Source of the DNA: Methylocella tundrae
GTDB taxonomy: Bacteria; Pseudomonadota; Alphaproteobacteria; Rhizobiales; Beijerinckiaceae
Length of the DNA: 64,000 nucleotides
Assembly (NCBI RefSeq): GCF_901905185.1
Contig: NZ_CABFMQ020000076.1
Location: 248,001 to 312,000, forward strand
Reading direction: 5' to 3'
Shown here: positions 28,285 through 38,475 of the stretch, piece after piece
Layout of the letters: every line of letters begins with the position of its first letter
How positions within the stretch are numbered: the stretch's first letter is position 1
The notes under the pieces: generated by a model
What the model was told of the DNA's origin: nothing
What the model saw: the letters and a program-made list of their open reading frames with translations, nothing else
The model's database searches: none
Made by a program: the position numbers and the translations under genes

Positions 28285-28509
28285 TTAATCCTGAGATTTT
28301 GGCTTCAGTTTTTGCAGTTTTGCTTCCGGGCCGGCGTAGGGCTCCTGCAAATCGACATTCCAGTACCGCAGATCCTCGATGCGGATCGCGACGCCCGTCG
28401 CGGCGCATCGGACGAAGGCGCCGGGGCGCAAAATGCGGAATTCGCCATCGAGATATTCGATCTCGGCTTCTCCGGCGGCGATCGGGCGACGTTCGTAGCG
28501 GTTCATCAA
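28285..28509 (-). CDS. DUF2093 protein
   Basis: A 74-residue protein with the DUF2093 core: EIEYLDGEFRILRPGAFVRC, TGVAIRIEDLRYWNV and QEPYAGPEA. The family is small, soluble and of unknown function, usually encoded beside waaA in this order. Here it is convergent with waaA, with 147 bases between. Confidence 0.85.
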   Translation of the reverse strand: MMNRYERRPIAAGEAEIEYLDGEFRILRPGAFVRCAATGVAIRIEDLRYWNVDLQEPYAGPEAKLQKLKPKSQD

Positions 28510-28736
28510 TTTCGCGCTCTTTGAGGAGGGGTGGCGATAAGATAACGCAGTTGCGCGCGCTTCGCCACTCTATCGACGCGTGCGGCAACCTTTGGCTCGA
28601 GAATAGCGCTTCCAATCTGAGGCTGAATCCTTATTTTCAGGCCTCGTTTTTGCTCAAGGCCGCCGCGGCGTCCCGGCCTCGCCATCGCGGGGCGACGAGG
28701 GAGTTGCGGCCGCACGCCGCCACGACAGGAGAGCGC

Positions 28737-29504
28737 ATGCTCGAATTTTACGGAGAAGGCGCACGCCTTGCCTTCGCCGACGAAAAGCCCACAGGCTTCG
28801 ATCGCGGCGAACCCATTCTCCTCATTCACGGATTTGCCTCCAACCATGCGGTCAACTGGTTTTTTCCGCAGTGGGTCAAGACCTTGACGGAGGACGGGAG
28901 GCGCGTCATCGCGCTCGACAATCGTGGGCATGGCCGCAGCCAGAAATTCTACGCGCCAGCCGATTATGCCGTACCGAAAATGGCCGAGGACTGCCGTCGT
29001 CTGCTCGATCATCTCGACATCGAGCGCGCCGATGTGATGGGCTATTCGATGGGCGCCCGCATCGCCGCCTTTCTCGCCAAAGCCCACCCGGAGCGCACGC
29101 GATCCATGATCCTCGGCGGCCTTGGGCACCATCTGATCGACGGCGCCGGTCTGCCGCTCGGCATAGCCGACGCCATGGAGGCGCCTTCCATTGATGATTT
29201 GATGACGCCGAACCAGCGCCTGTTTCGCAGCTTCGCCGAAGCGACCAAGAGCGATCTCAGGGCCATGGCCGCCTGCATCCGTGGAGCGCGCCAGCTTCTC
29301 AACGAATCCGAAGCGAGACAGATCGGCGTGCCGGTCCTCGTCGCGACGGGCACGGAGGACGAGGTCGCCGGCGATCCCCATAAGCTCGCGGCGATGTTTC
29401 CGGCGGGACAAGCGCTGGACATCGTGGGCCGCGACCACAACCGCGCCGTCGGCGATCCGATTTACAAGAAAGGCGTGCTGAAATTCCTGGCGCAAAGGCC
29501 ATAA
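28737..29504 (+). CDS. Alpha/beta-fold hydrolase
   Basis: A soluble serine hydrolase of unknown substrate. The start at 28737 follows ACAGGAGAG and gives 255 residues, the normal size; the open frame upstream has no such site. The oxyanion HGFASNHAVNW motif, nucleophile elbow GYSMGA, acid in TGTEDEVAGD and His in GRDHNRAVGD form a full catalytic set. A long minus-strand frame opposite is its shadow. Confidence 0.9.
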   Translation: MLEFYGEGARLAFADEKPTGFDRGEPILLIHGFASNHAVNWFFPQWVKTLTEDGRRVIALDNRGHGRSQKFYAPADYAVPKMAEDCRRLLDHLDIERADVMGYSMGARIAAFLAKAHPERTRSMILGGLGHHLIDGAGLPLGIADAMEAPSIDDLMTPNQRLFRSFAEATKSDLRAMAACIRGARQLLNESEARQIGVPVLVATGTEDEVAGDPHKLAAMFPAGQALDIVGRDHNRAVGDPIYKKGVLKFLAQRP

Positions 29505-29663
29505 TATTCTTTAGCGCGCCAGGCAGGTGAGCGCCCCGCGCCGGAAGGTGTAAGATTGGCCGCGATAGGAGAGCTGAGGCGGTGATGAATGCCTCCGGCG
29601 CAGTTGCGGGGGCGGCGTTTTTCTGGCAAAGCCACGCCCTCCCAACCGGCTCAGGAGGATCCC

Positions 29664-30059
29664 TTGGACAAGACAGAATTGCGAAAATTGCAAGGGTTTC
29701 TGCAGGAGGCCTTCGGCAATGAAGGCATCAAGGTGACGCAGGGCAAACGCAATCCGGAAGACGCCGACGTGCATTTCGGACAGCGGCAGATCGGCACCAT
29801 CTCCGTTGATGACGAGGACGGCGACCGATCCTTCGCCTTCGAGATGGCGATCCCGGTGGAGCGGCCGGTGCTGCAGGACTATCTCAGGCGTCTGTTCGAG
29901 ACCGACAAGCTAAAGATCGTCGCCCGCGCCAAAAAGACCGATTCGGTCGAACTCAATCACGGCGATGATTTCCTTGGCATCATCTCGGCCGATGATCCCA
30001 AGGGCAAAAGCTTCACGCTCCAGATGGCGATTCTTGATTTTGACCTCGAGGCGTTTTGA
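29664..30059 (+). CDS. DUF3126 protein with internal duplication
   Basis: AGGAGG six bases before TTG at 29664 sets this unusual start; the product is 131 residues. It contains two related halves. Residues 1-66 include LRKLQGFLQEAFGNEGIKV and GTISVDDEDGDRSFAFEMAI; residues 67-131 include LQDYLRRLFETDKLKIVARA and GIISADDPKGKSFTLQMAI. As I recall, the usual family member is a single unit of about 70 residues. Function is unknown. The gamma-carbonic anhydrase-like gene follows 39 bases later. Confidence 0.75.
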   Translation: MDKTELRKLQGFLQEAFGNEGIKVTQGKRNPEDADVHFGQRQIGTISVDDEDGDRSFAFEMAIPVERPVLQDYLRRLFETDKLKIVARAKKTDSVELNHGDDFLGIISADDPKGKSFTLQMAILDFDLEAF

Positions 30060-30098
30060 GGTCAGCTTAAGGTTAAAGCGCTCCTGGAGTTTGATCAT

Positions 30099-30626
30099 AT
30101 GCCGCTTTACGCGCTCGATGGAATTGCGCCCGACCTGCCACCGGAGGGAAGTTTCTGGATCGCCCCCGATGCGCAGGTGATTGGCAAGGTTCGGCTTGGC
30201 GCCGACGCCTCGGTGTGGTTCGGGGTCGTTCTGCGCGGCGATAATGAAGAAATCTTCGTTGGACCCGGCTCCAACATCCAGGACAATAGCGTCCTGCACA
30301 CCGACCCCGGCTATCCTGTGTCGATCGGCGAAAACTGCACGATCGGCCATCGCGCCATCCTGCACGGCTGCACGATCGGCGACAACAGCCTGATCGGCAT
30401 GGGAGCGACGCTCCTCAATGGCGCCAGGATTGGCCGCAATTGCCTCGTTGGAGCAAACGCCCTCGTCACAGAGGGCAAGTCGTTTCCGGATAATTCGCTG
30501 ATCGTTGGCAGCCCCGCCAAGCTGTTTCGGGAACTCGACGAGATCGACGCCGCCCGGCTGCGCGAAAGCGCGGCGCGCTACGTCGCCAATTGGCGGCGGT
30601 ACGCCAAAGGACTGGCGCCTCTCTAG
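30099..30626 (+). CDS. Gamma-carbonic anhydrase-like hexapeptide protein
   Basis: A left-handed beta-helix protein of 175 residues, typical of the YrdA/PaaY group. Hexapeptide repeats run from about residue 15 to 135. The three metal-binding histidines are visible: H in [10 protein letters not shown] and two in [16 protein letters not shown]. Such proteins may hydrate carbon dioxide or act as thioesterases; activity cannot be predicted. The ATG follows CTGGAG. Confidence 0.9.
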   Translation: MPLYALDGIAPDLPPEGSFWIAPDAQVIGKVRLGADASVWFGVVLRGDNEEIFVGPGSNIQDNSVLHTDPGYPVSIGENCTIGHRAILHGCTIGDNSLIGMGATLLNGARIGRNCLVGANALVTEGKSFPDNSLIVGSPAKLFRELDEIDAARLRESAARYVANWRRYAKGLAPL

Positions 30627-30713
30627 AGCCGCGATCCGCATCGTCTGCCTGGCGCAAAGCTCGCGCCGGAAATCCGGGAACGCCACTCCGCCTGAGGCGT
30701 TCTTCGCGACCGA

Positions 30714-33149
30714 ATGATCCGCCACAATTTGGCGCGGACATCCGTTTATGGATTGATGCAGACGACTCCGGAGACGCTCGTGTCGATCGAAACAACCGGA
30801 CAGGCGGAGCAATCAGCCGAGGCCAATCTCACTTCGTCAAGCGTCGGTAAGCGTCCCGCGCTGGCGCTCGGCATCGAGCGCGTGGGTCTCATTTCATTGC
30901 GGCTTCCCTGGCTGGTCGGGCTGGCGGCGCTGGCGCTGGCCCTCGCCGCCGGACTGGGTCTCACGCGGATCAAGGTCGATGATTCGCTCAGCCAATTGTT
31001 CCGGTCAGACACGCCCGAGTTCAGGCAATATGAGGAGGTGACGCGCAATTTTCCGTCGAGCGAATTCGACGTCCTCGCCGTCATCGAAGGCAAGAGCCTG
31101 CTGGAGCGCGACTCGCTGGACAAGCTCCGCAATTTCGTCACCGACGTTCAGCTGATCGATGGCGTGCAAGGCATCATCTCATTGTTCTCGGCGCGCCAGC
31201 CGCCTGAAAACGGGCAAACGCCGGCGCCTTTGTTTCCTGATCCGCTTCCCGAAGGCGCCGATTACGATGCGCTGATAAAAAAGGTGATGTCGAACGAGAT
31301 CATCCGGGGCAAGCTCTTATCGGAGGACGGCCAGCTCGCTCTGGTCGTGCTTGCGCTTGATCCAAAGATCGTTGGCGGCAAAGGCCTTGACGCGACGGTC
31401 GGCGAAATTCGCAAGACAATGGCGGAGGACCTCGAGGGCGCGGGGCTCAAGGCCGAGCTTTCCGGCGTTCCGGTCATGCAGCTCGAGATCCGGCAGGCGG
31501 TGGAGCGCGACCGGCTGGTCTATAACGTGACCGGTTTCATCGCCGGCTGCCTCATCGCGATAGCATTCTTCCGCCGCGTCTCATTTATGATTATTGCGGC
31601 CGGCCCGCCCCTTGTCGCGATTCTTTTGGCGCTCGGCGCGCTGGGTTGGCTCGACTTCCGGCTCAACATGTTTCTCAACGTGATGACGCCGCTGATCATG
31701 GTGATCAGCTTTTCCGACAGCATGCAGCTGACTTTCGCCGCGCGCGATCGCATCCTCGCCGGCCAGACCAAATATGAGGCCTTGCGCAACGCGCTTTTGA
31801 TCGTGGGGCCCGCCTGCGTCCTCACCCATGCGACGGCTGCTCTCTCGTTCACGGCGCTGCTTTTCTCCCATTCCGAACTGATCCGGACATTTGGCGAAGC
31901 GGGCCTGATCGCGACGCTCATTGCTCTTTTCACCGTGCTTTTTCTGTTTCCGCTGCTTGGAGTCCTCCTGCTGCGCAATGAGGCGGGGCTGGCGGTCAGG
32001 GGGCGGGGCGGCGATTTCGGCGTCGAAGCATTGCGCAAGTTCTGTTTCTGGATAGCCGCGCGAATGGTTCGGCGTCCGGGGCTTTACAGTCTCATCGGAT
32101 TGATCGTCGTCGCGGCGCTTGGCGGCGTCTTCGCCAATCTTCAGCCGCGCTATCGGCTTGCAGATCAGGTGCCGGACAAGGAGCAGGCCGTCTCGGCAAG
32201 CAGCCGGCTCGACGCCAAATTGACGGGCGCAAATCCAATCGACGTTCTCGTCCAGCTGCCGCCGGGCGCGTCGCTTTATGCGCCGGAAACACTGGAGGTG
32301 ATCGCGAGGGTGCACAGTCTCATGGAGCGCCAGGCCGGCGTTGGCAATGTTTGGTCGCTTGAAACCCTGCGACGCTGGCTGAAAGAAAAGGCGGGCTCGT
32401 CAGACGTCACCACGTTGAAGAAATATGTCGATCTGCTGCCCGAGCATTTGACCCGCCGCTTTATCGACGCGAAGCAGGACGCCGTCATCGTGTCGGGACG
32501 CGTGCCGGACGCCGACGCCAGCCAGCTGCTGCCGATCGTTGATGGGATCGACAAGTCGCTCAAGGGTCTTCGCGCGCAATATCCCGGCTACAAGCTTTCG
32601 GTGACCGGGCTTTCGGCGATCGCGGCGCGCAACAGCGCGAGCATGATCGACAAGCTGACCCGCGGCCTGACGATCGAGTTTTTCTTCGTCGCCGCTTTTA
32701 TCGGGCTTGCCTTTCGGTCAGTCGTCGTGGCGCTGGCCTGCATTCTGCCGGGCATCTTTCCCGTCGTCGCCTCAGGCGCTTTGCTGGCCATAACGGGGCA
32801 GGGGCTTCAGTTCGCCAGCGTCGTCGCATTGACTGTTTCCTTTGGCCTTGGCCTGAGCGCGACGATTCATTTCCTCAACAGACTCCGCATCGAGGATGAT
32901 TCCGGCGAGAATTTTGCGCTGGCGGTGGAGCGGGCGACGGTGCTTGTCGGGCCCGCCTTGATTCTGACCTCGATCGTGCTCGCCTGCGGTCTTGCCGTGA
33001 CGGTGCTTTCCGATCTGCCGTCGTTGCGCTTGTTCGGCTGGCTGAGCGCCTTCGCGATGATGGCGGCGTTGACCGCCGATCTTTTGATCCTGAGGCCGAC
33101 CGCGATGTTCCTTCGCCGCACCGCCGATCGGATTGCGATAAGGCGGTGA
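30714..33149 (+). CDS. RND/MMPL family exporter, lipid-type
   Basis: An 811-residue inner-membrane protein with RND symmetry: a membrane helix at about residues 60-80, a large periplasmic loop, five helices at about 260-410, one at about 455, a second loop, and five final helices (about 645-800). It lacks the length of multidrug pumps and resembles the MMPL/HpnN group, which moves lipids such as hopanoids to the outer membrane. No hopanoid gene is nearby, so the substrate is unassigned. The ATG at 30756 is an alternative start. No adaptor gene is adjacent. Confidence 0.82.
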   Translation: MIRHNLARTSVYGLMQTTPETLVSIETTGQAEQSAEANLTSSSVGKRPALALGIERVGLISLRLPWLVGLAALALALAAGLGLTRIKVDDSLSQLFRSDTPEFRQYEEVTRNFPSSEFDVLAVIEGKSLLERDSLDKLRNFVTDVQLIDGVQGIISLFSARQPPENGQTPAPLFPDPLPEGADYDALIKKVMSNEIIRGKLLSEDGQLALVVLALDPKIVGGKGLDATVGEIRKTMAEDLEGAGLKAELSGVPVMQLEIRQAVERDRLVYNVTGFIAGCLIAIAFFRRVSFMIIAAGPPLVAILLALGALGWLDFRLNMFLNVMTPLIMVISFSDSMQLTFAARDRILAGQTKYEALRNALLIVGPACVLTHATAALSFTALLFSHSELIRTFGEAGLIATLIALFTVLFLFPLLGVLLLRNEAGLAVRGRGGDFGVEALRKFCFWIAARMVRRPGLYSLIGLIVVAALGGVFANLQPRYRLADQVPDKEQAVSASSRLDAKLTGANPIDVLVQLPPGASLYAPETLEVIARVHSLMERQAGVGNVWSLETLRRWLKEKAGSSDVTTLKKYVDLLPEHLTRRFIDAKQDAVIVSGRVPDADASQLLPIVDGIDKSLKGLRAQYPGYKLSVTGLSAIAARNSASMIDKLTRGLTIEFFFVAAFIGLAFRSVVVALACILPGIFPVVASGALLAITGQGLQFASVVALTVSFGLGLSATIHFLNRLRIEDDSGENFALAVERATVLVGPALILTSIVLACGLAVTVLSDLPSLRLFGWLSAFAMMAALTADLLILRPTAMFLRRTADRIAIRR

Positions 33150-33347
33150 TGCCAGCAAGCAGTCCCGCGCGCGATAGAAGGAGCATAAGCATCGCGTCGA
33201 GGCGGCGCGATCAATCGCCATACTTAAGCGGGGCCGGGCGCAGGGCGGCCCGCCGGAAGACAGACAAAGCCATTCCGCATCGTCAAGACGCGAAATGGCT
33301 GCTTGGCCGGGCTCTCTGCCGAAACGCTCGATTGGTCTTTGCGCCGT

Positions 33348-33863
33348 CTACCCTTTGCGCATGGTGATGGCGACGTCGGCGACGTCCGTGCCGGTGGTCG
33401 GCCGAATCGAAACAGACTGCTTGTCGCCGCGAAAGCGCACCTGAAGCCCGGCGGCGAAGCCGGCGCCGTCTACCCTTGCCATGATTTCTGAGTTGGAGCC
33501 GCGCCCCGTGATGTTGCCCATTGCGTGGCGGGTCTCTTCGTTCCACGTGCCGGAGAGCGTGCCGCCGTTGAGAACGACATTGGCTTTGATTTCTAATCTG
33601 TAGCTGTCGCTGGCGCAGCGCAGGCTCTGATTCAGCGCCTTGCCAGTGTCATTGACCGCATAGACGGCCTTGCAGCGGATTCGCTCGCTGGAACCGTTCG
33701 ACATGGTAATGGTTCCGCTGCCCGTCCAATAGCCGGACAGACTGGAGAAAGGGCCATCCGACGCGCGCTGGGCCAGCGCTTGCGAGGCGGCTAAGGAGAG
33801 CCCCGCCGCGAGAAACGCCCCGCTGAGCAGTGCAGCTTTGGACCGATTGAAATGGGCCAGCAT
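33348..33863 (-). CDS. Secreted conserved hypothetical protein
   Basis: A 171-residue protein with a signal peptide (about residues 1-31, ending SQALAQ). The mature part is beta-rich with repeated Gly and Ser: SGYWTGSGTITMSNGSSERI, a Cys in ERIRCKA and another in LRCASDSYRLEI, likely a disulfide, then GTLSGTWNEETR and RGDKQSVSIR. I have seen similar proteins in Hyphomicrobiales without assigned function. It resembles a small lipocalin-like or beta-barrel domain, but that is a guess. Confidence 0.75.
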   Translation of the reverse strand: MLAHFNRSKAALLSGAFLAAGLSLAASQALAQRASDGPFSSLSGYWTGSGTITMSNGSSERIRCKAVYAVNDTGKALNQSLRCASDSYRLEIKANVVLNGGTLSGTWNEETRHAMGNITGRGSNSEIMARVDGAGFAAGLQVRFRGDKQSVSIRPTTGTDVADVAITMRKG

Positions 33864-34186
33864 AATATTCGGTTCCCTATGCGGATTGAGGAAGCTGGAG
33901 CCTGCGCGAGGCGAGACGAATGGCGCCGCTTTGGCGGCCGCAGATCAACCGGCGTCGAAAAAGGGCTGTCTGGCTCCGACCATATCCGGTGGAGGACCGG
34001 GTTCTGCTACGGCCTTCCATTTTTGAAAGCGCGACCCACAAGAGACTGAAGGCCGTCATCTCCGATCGCTTGATCATTTGACAAAAGCCCGTGGCGACAA
34101 GAACCATGATTTATGTAGACGAGTCGACAAAATCAACGCAGCAACGGCGCTCATAAGCGCGAAGCTCTCGTTCGAGGGCGGATTGG
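33864..34186. other. Intergenic stretch, nothing recognised
   Basis: About 320 bases between two minus-strand genes. Frames are short and Arg-rich. No hairpin followed by a T-run was found. Confidence 0.4.
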
Positions 34187-35467
34187 TCATGCGGCGTTGC
34201 GTCCCTGCGATTGCGCAAGACCAAGGCCAATGATGACAGCCGACAAAACCGGCAGCGTCGGACCGAAAAGCCCAGTGTTGATGAAGGCCAGAGCGATCAG
34301 CGAGACGATGCACGAAGCCGCCGTCGCGGCGTAAAAGGAATCGCGGCCGCGTTTGGCGGATGCGCGCAGGAACAGGACGACCGCCAGCCCGGCGACGATG
34401 ACGGCGGCCCAAAGCATGGTGCGGCCCATTTCGATCGAAAGTTTTGCCGCCGCGGTCACCGCCTTGCGCTCTTGCGCGCCATCATCGCCGAATTGATAGA
34501 TCGGCAGGATGGAGGAAAACGCGCCTGCGCCGTCGCCAAAGAAGGGGGCGTCGGCGAGAATGCGCTGCGTCAGCTCGACTGTCGCGGGATCTTTGCGGAC
34601 AAAAGCCAAGCGCGGATCGGAAGCGGTTCCGGCGGCTCCGCTGATCAGTGCAATGACTATGACGCTCGCGGTCAGGCCGATCGCGCCGGCGCCCCAACGG
34701 CCGAGACTGAGCCGGCGCACGAGAAAGACGGCGCCAAAGAGACCAACCCCGCAGCAGGCCGCGAAAATTACGGAGCCCGAACGCGATATGGCGACCGCCG
34801 TCGCGGAAATCAAAAATGCCGCGAGAGACGCCAGCAGCGGATAGACGAATCGGGCGTCGCCATAGCCGAGTTTCGCTCGGCGGGTCTCGTGGCGCTCATA
34901 GACAAAGCAGGCGCAGGCGGAAGCGAGAATGACGCCAAGGCAGGCGCAATCGAGGAGTTCTTCACGCGCCGCTGGGTGGGCCATGCCAAAAATGCTGGTC
35001 GCCAGCAACCCAATCGAAAGAAGGGTGGTCGCGCCCGTCAGCGTAATGAGCACGATTTCAGCGCGATCCCGATTGATCGTCACGGCCGTCGCCAGCAGGA
35101 TCGCGCCGACAAGAGTGAGATAGCTCACGAGCGCCATGGCTGTCGCGCCGATGTCGACCGTGATGCTTCCTGAGACCGGGGAAGGAAAGCCCGCTTTCAC
35201 GCTCGCCCATACGGGATGAGCCAGACCAGCCGGCACGGGAGCCATCTGGAATAAAATCCAGAGGGCCGGGATCGCGGCGCCAATGACGAGCGGCTTGACG
35301 AGAGCGCCAAATCGCGAGGCTTCCGCCGGCGGCAGCCTGACCGCGACCAAAACGAGGCCGATGGCGGCCAGCAGGGGAAGGAAAGAAGGAAGCATCGTCC
35401 CATCGACGATGGGCATCACGGAACTGAGGGCCACGAGTCCGAGAAGAAAGCCGAGCGCGACAAACAT
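34187..35467 (-). CDS. Polytopic membrane protein, O-antigen ligase/polymerase-like
   Basis: A 426-residue protein with about ten to twelve membrane helices. The large loop near residues 275-320 (DPATVELTQRILADAPFFGDGAGAF) resembles the periplasmic loop of WzyC/WaaL-type proteins, where a GxG motif is typical. These enzymes polymerise or ligate polysaccharide on undecaprenyl carriers. It lies 595 bases from the fcl-gmd genes on the same strand. The family match is by topology and loop pattern. Confidence 0.68.
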   Translation of the reverse strand: MFVALGFLLGLVALSSVMPIVDGTMLPSFLPLLAAIGLVLVAVRLPPAEASRFGALVKPLVIGAAIPALWILFQMAPVPAGLAHPVWASVKAGFPSPVSGSITVDIGATAMALVSYLTLVGAILLATAVTINRDRAEIVLITLTGATTLLSIGLLATSIFGMAHPAAREELLDCACLGVILASACACFVYERHETRRAKLGYGDARFVYPLLASLAAFLISATAVAISRSGSVIFAACCGVGLFGAVFLVRRLSLGRWGAGAIGLTASVIVIALISGAAGTASDPRLAFVRKDPATVELTQRILADAPFFGDGAGAFSSILPIYQFGDDGAQERKAVTAAAKLSIEMGRTMLWAAVIVAGLAVVLFLRASAKRGRDSFYAATAASCIVSLIALAFINTGLFGPTLPVLSAVIIGLGLAQSQGRNAA

Positions 35468-36062
35468 TGCAATCGCTTGTCAGATTGAGAAGGAAAGAAG
35501 CCAGCCATTTTGACGGCGGCGTGGCCCGGACGAAGATAAAAGAACTTCAAAACCGATACAGCATTGACGCGAGCGTTTCAAGGCGAGGGCGCCGCTGCGA
35601 TCTCGACGATATATAATAAAAACGAGTGTTCGTATGGAACTCAAATAAAAGTTGCGAAGGTTTTGAATGATCTCGTCGACTGAATTGGTTTTGGAACGGC
35701 GCTCGCTCACGTTAGACTTCCTCGACAATGGATCGGCGCGCCGGGGCGAGCTCTTTGAACTATTAACGTCGCGCGAGCGCTAAAGCAGTTTTGTGGATCC
35801 AGCCTATGGCCTCAGCCTTGCGCGACGATGTCGTTCAGATGAGATCTGATGGCGAACGGCGTGCAATGGCTTCGCTGCAGACATCGGCCGTTTTGAAGTG
35901 AGGCGAAGTGCCCTTTCGCACAGCAAAAGCCTCCCGCCGATTGTTTTCCAAATTGCGCCACGCCTCGTTTGGAGGATCAGCAGGCGACGGATGCGATGGC
36001 GTGGCCGACGCCTGTGCTTCGGCCCGCCCACGTCCGGTCATTTGAGCAGGGCGCGGACGGCT
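35468..36062. other. Gap between polysaccharide genes
   Basis: About 595 bases, AT-richer than the flanks in its middle part (35560-35700). A minus-strand frame of 82 residues at 35480-35728 lacks motifs and a Shine-Dalgarno. A promoter for the downstream ligase-like gene is expected here. Nothing else is supported. Confidence 0.45.
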
Positions 36063-37028
36063 TCAGACTGTTGCGAGCTCTCCCGCTTTTTCGCGAAGAA
36101 ACCACTGGTACACTTCAGCGATCCCCTCATCGAGCCTGGTCTTGGGCGTCCAGCCGAGCGCGGCAAGGCGGCTTGAATCCATCAGTTTGCGCGGCGTGCC
36201 GTCGGGCTTTGTCGAATCGAACGCCAGTTCGCCCGAAAAGCCAACGACGCGCCCGATTGTCTCGGCGAGCTGGCGGATCGTCACGTCGGAGCCAGCGCCG
36301 CAGTTGATCGCTTCGTCTTCGTCGTAATTGTCCATCAGGAACACCACGGCGTCGGCGAGGTCGTCGACGTAAAGAAATTCGCGAAGTGGCGTCCCGCTGC
36401 CCCAAACGACGACTTCCCCGCGGCCCGCCAGTTTGGCCTCGTGGAATTTGCGAATAAGGGCGGGCAGCACATGGCTCGTCGAGAGGTCGAAATTATCGTT
36501 TCGGCCATAAAGATTGCTCGGCATGACCGAAATATAGCGGCGTCCATGCTGGCGCCGGTAGGCCTGGCACATTTTGATGCCGGCAATCTTGGCGATCGCG
36601 TACCACTCATTGGTCGGCTCGAGCGGACCCGTCAGCAGCGAATCTTCCCTGATCGGTTGCGGGGCGAATTTCGGATAGATGCAGGAGGAGCCGAGAAAGA
36701 TGAGGCGATCGACGTTGGCGCGATGCGCCGCCTCGATGACATTGGTCTCGATGACCAGATTGTCGACAAGGAAATCGGCCGGGTAGGAATCATTTGCCAG
36801 AATGCCGCCGACCTTCGCGGCGGCGAGGATGATGACGTCCGGCGTTTCGCGCGCGACCCAGGCGCGTACGGCTGACTGGTCGCGAAGATCAAGTTCGTTG
36901 CGTCCGACCGTCAAAATCTCGACGTTCTCGCCGGCAAGCCGGCGCACAATGGCGGATCCGACCATACCGCGATGGCCAGCGACCCAAATTCGCCGTTTGC
37001 GGGTCGAACCCGCCGAAGCATCGGCCAT
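36063..37028 (-). CDS. fcl: GDP-L-fucose synthase
   Basis: Converts GDP-4-keto-6-deoxymannose to GDP-L-fucose with NADPH. The 321-residue product has the cofactor loop GHRGMVGSA near residue 18, the family opening [26 protein letters not shown], and catalytic Y-x-x-x-K as YAIAK. GAGGAGA precedes the ATG. It lies downstream of gmd on the same strand, the normal pairing, but 236 bases of repeat-bearing DNA separate them. Confidence 0.95.
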   Translation of the reverse strand: MADASAGSTRKRRIWVAGHRGMVGSAIVRRLAGENVEILTVGRNELDLRDQSAVRAWVARETPDVIILAAAKVGGILANDSYPADFLVDNLVIETNVIEAAHRANVDRLIFLGSSCIYPKFAPQPIREDSLLTGPLEPTNEWYAIAKIAGIKMCQAYRRQHGRRYISVMPSNLYGRNDNFDLSTSHVLPALIRKFHEAKLAGRGEVVVWGSGTPLREFLYVDDLADAVVFLMDNYDEDEAINCGAGSDVTIRQLAETIGRVVGFSGELAFDSTKPDGTPRKLMDSSRLAALGWTPKTRLDEGIAEVYQWFLREKAGELATV

Positions 37029-37094
37029 GATTTCTCCTCAGATCCGGGCAGCACGCCGATCGCTTTGCAATCGACGGCGTTCTTCATCTCATAG

Positions 37095-37122
37095 CTTGCG
37101 ATCCCGGGCTTGCGATCCCGGC
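37095..37122. repeat. Perfect tandem 14-mer
   Basis: GCTTGCGATCCCGG occurs twice in a row (37095-37108 and 37109-37122), in the gap between gmd and fcl. It is probably replication slippage. Confidence 0.8.
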
Positions 37123-37150
37123 TTTTAATCCGGGCGCGCGGACCTTGGCC

Positions 37151-37268
37151 CTAGAGCATATTCCGATCAGATTAGTTCAATCCAATCGCAAAGAATATGC
37201 TCAAGCTTTTGAATCAGAAGCGATTTCTTATCGACCGAATGATTCGATCCGGTCGGAAAACGCTCTAG
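37151..37268. repeat. 118-bp intergenic palindromic repeat between gmd and fcl
   Basis: Inverted ends CTAGAGC (37151-37157) and GCTCTAG (37262-37268) flank an inner inverted pair made of GAATATGC and GCATATTC-like arms. The right end contains the gmd stop codon (37265-37267 on the minus strand). Part of it recurs at 19754-19806. In the transcript it can fold into a long hairpin between gmd and fcl. Confidence 0.75.
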
Positions 37269-38323
37269 ACCCGGCCGCGCGCCTTCATCACGATGAGGTC
37301 GCTTGCGACCATGTCGGAGACGAGCTTCTCGAATGTCGTCTTATGTTTCCAGCCGAGCTTTTCGAACGCTTTGGTCGGATCTCCGAGCAGCAGATCAACT
37401 TCCGTCGGCCGAAAATAGCGTGGATCGATCTCGACCAGAACCCTGCCGGTCCTGGAGTCGAAACCGCGTTCGTCGACCCCTTCGCCCTTCCACCCAATGA
37501 TGACGCCGACTTCCGCGAAAGCGCGTTCGACGAATTCGCGAACCGTGTGGGTTTCCCCCGTGGCGAGGACATAATCATCCGGCTCCGGCTGCTGCAGGAT
37601 GCGCCACATGCCGTCGACATAGTCGCGCGCATCGCCCCAGTCGCGTTTGGAGTCGAGATTGCCGAGGAAAAGCTTGTCCTGGAAGCCAAGATGAATGGCC
37701 GCCACCGCGCGCGTGATCTTGCGGGTGACGAAGGTTTCGGCGCGGGTCGGCCCTTCATGATTGAAAAGGATGCCGTTCGAGGCGTGCATGCCATAGGCTT
37801 CGCGGTAGTTGACCGTGATCCAATAGGCGTAGAGCTTGGCGGCGGCATAGGGCGAGCGAGGATAAAAAGGCGTCGTCTCGCTCTGCGGGACGGCCTGGAC
37901 CTTGCCGTAAAGTTCGGAAGTCGACGCCTGATAGAATCGCGACTTGCCGATGAGCCCCAGAATGCGGATCGCCTCAAGCAGCCGCAGCGTTCCGAGCGCA
38001 TCTGAATTCGCGGTATATTCGGGCGTCTCGAAGCTCACCTGCACATGACTTTGCGCGGCGAGATTATAGATCTCGTCGGGCTGCACCTCCTGAACGATGC
38101 GGATCAAATTGGTTGCGTCGGTAAGATCCCCGTAATGCAGGAAGAAGTCGACATTCTCCTCGTGCGGATCATGATAGAGATGATCAATGCGGTCGGTATT
38201 GATCAAGGAAGAGCGCCGCTTGACGCCATGTACGATGTAATCTTTGGAGAGTAGAAGCTCAGCAAGAATAGCGCCGTCCTGACCCGTGACGCCGGTGATT
38301 AAAGCTACTTTTTTTGAAGTCAT
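37265..38323 (-). CDS. gmd: GDP-mannose 4,6-dehydratase
   Basis: First step of GDP-fucose and GDP-rhamnose synthesis. The 352-residue product starts [22 protein letters not shown]; a TTG three codons upstream is possible. Motifs include the GVTGQDG cofactor loop, the substrate segment [17 protein letters not shown] and YxxxK (YAAAK). All are diagnostic of GMD. It is followed by fcl on the same strand, so the pair makes GDP-L-fucose for surface polysaccharide. Confidence 0.96.
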   Translation of the reverse strand: MTSKKVALITGVTGQDGAILAELLLSKDYIVHGVKRRSSLINTDRIDHLYHDPHEENVDFFLHYGDLTDATNLIRIVQEVQPDEIYNLAAQSHVQVSFETPEYTANSDALGTLRLLEAIRILGLIGKSRFYQASTSELYGKVQAVPQSETTPFYPRSPYAAAKLYAYWITVNYREAYGMHASNGILFNHEGPTRAETFVTRKITRAVAAIHLGFQDKLFLGNLDSKRDWGDARDYVDGMWRILQQPEPDDYVLATGETHTVREFVERAFAEVGVIIGWKGEGVDERGFDSRTGRVLVEIDPRYFRPTEVDLLLGDPTKAFEKLGWKHKTTFEKLVSDMVASDLIVMKARGRV

Positions 38324-38475
38324 TAGGGACAACTACCTTTAATCGCTGCGGATCCGAGCGCGCCAATCGAAGGATTGAAGCAGAGCCTCAGTCATAGCAG
38401 AAAAGCCCTTCCTTGGCCAGACGCACTGCAGCATTGATTCCCCGCCGCCGGGGAAGGCCTATCGGGCGGCCTCGT

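Noticed and set aside
28506..29495. 329-residue minus-strand frame
   Set aside because: Antisense of the alpha/beta hydrolase with a full catalytic triad on the plus strand.
38438..38455. TTCCCCG/CGGGGAA hairpin after the malic enzyme gene
   Set aside because: Perfect stem but no T-run on the minus strand; kept out as a terminator.
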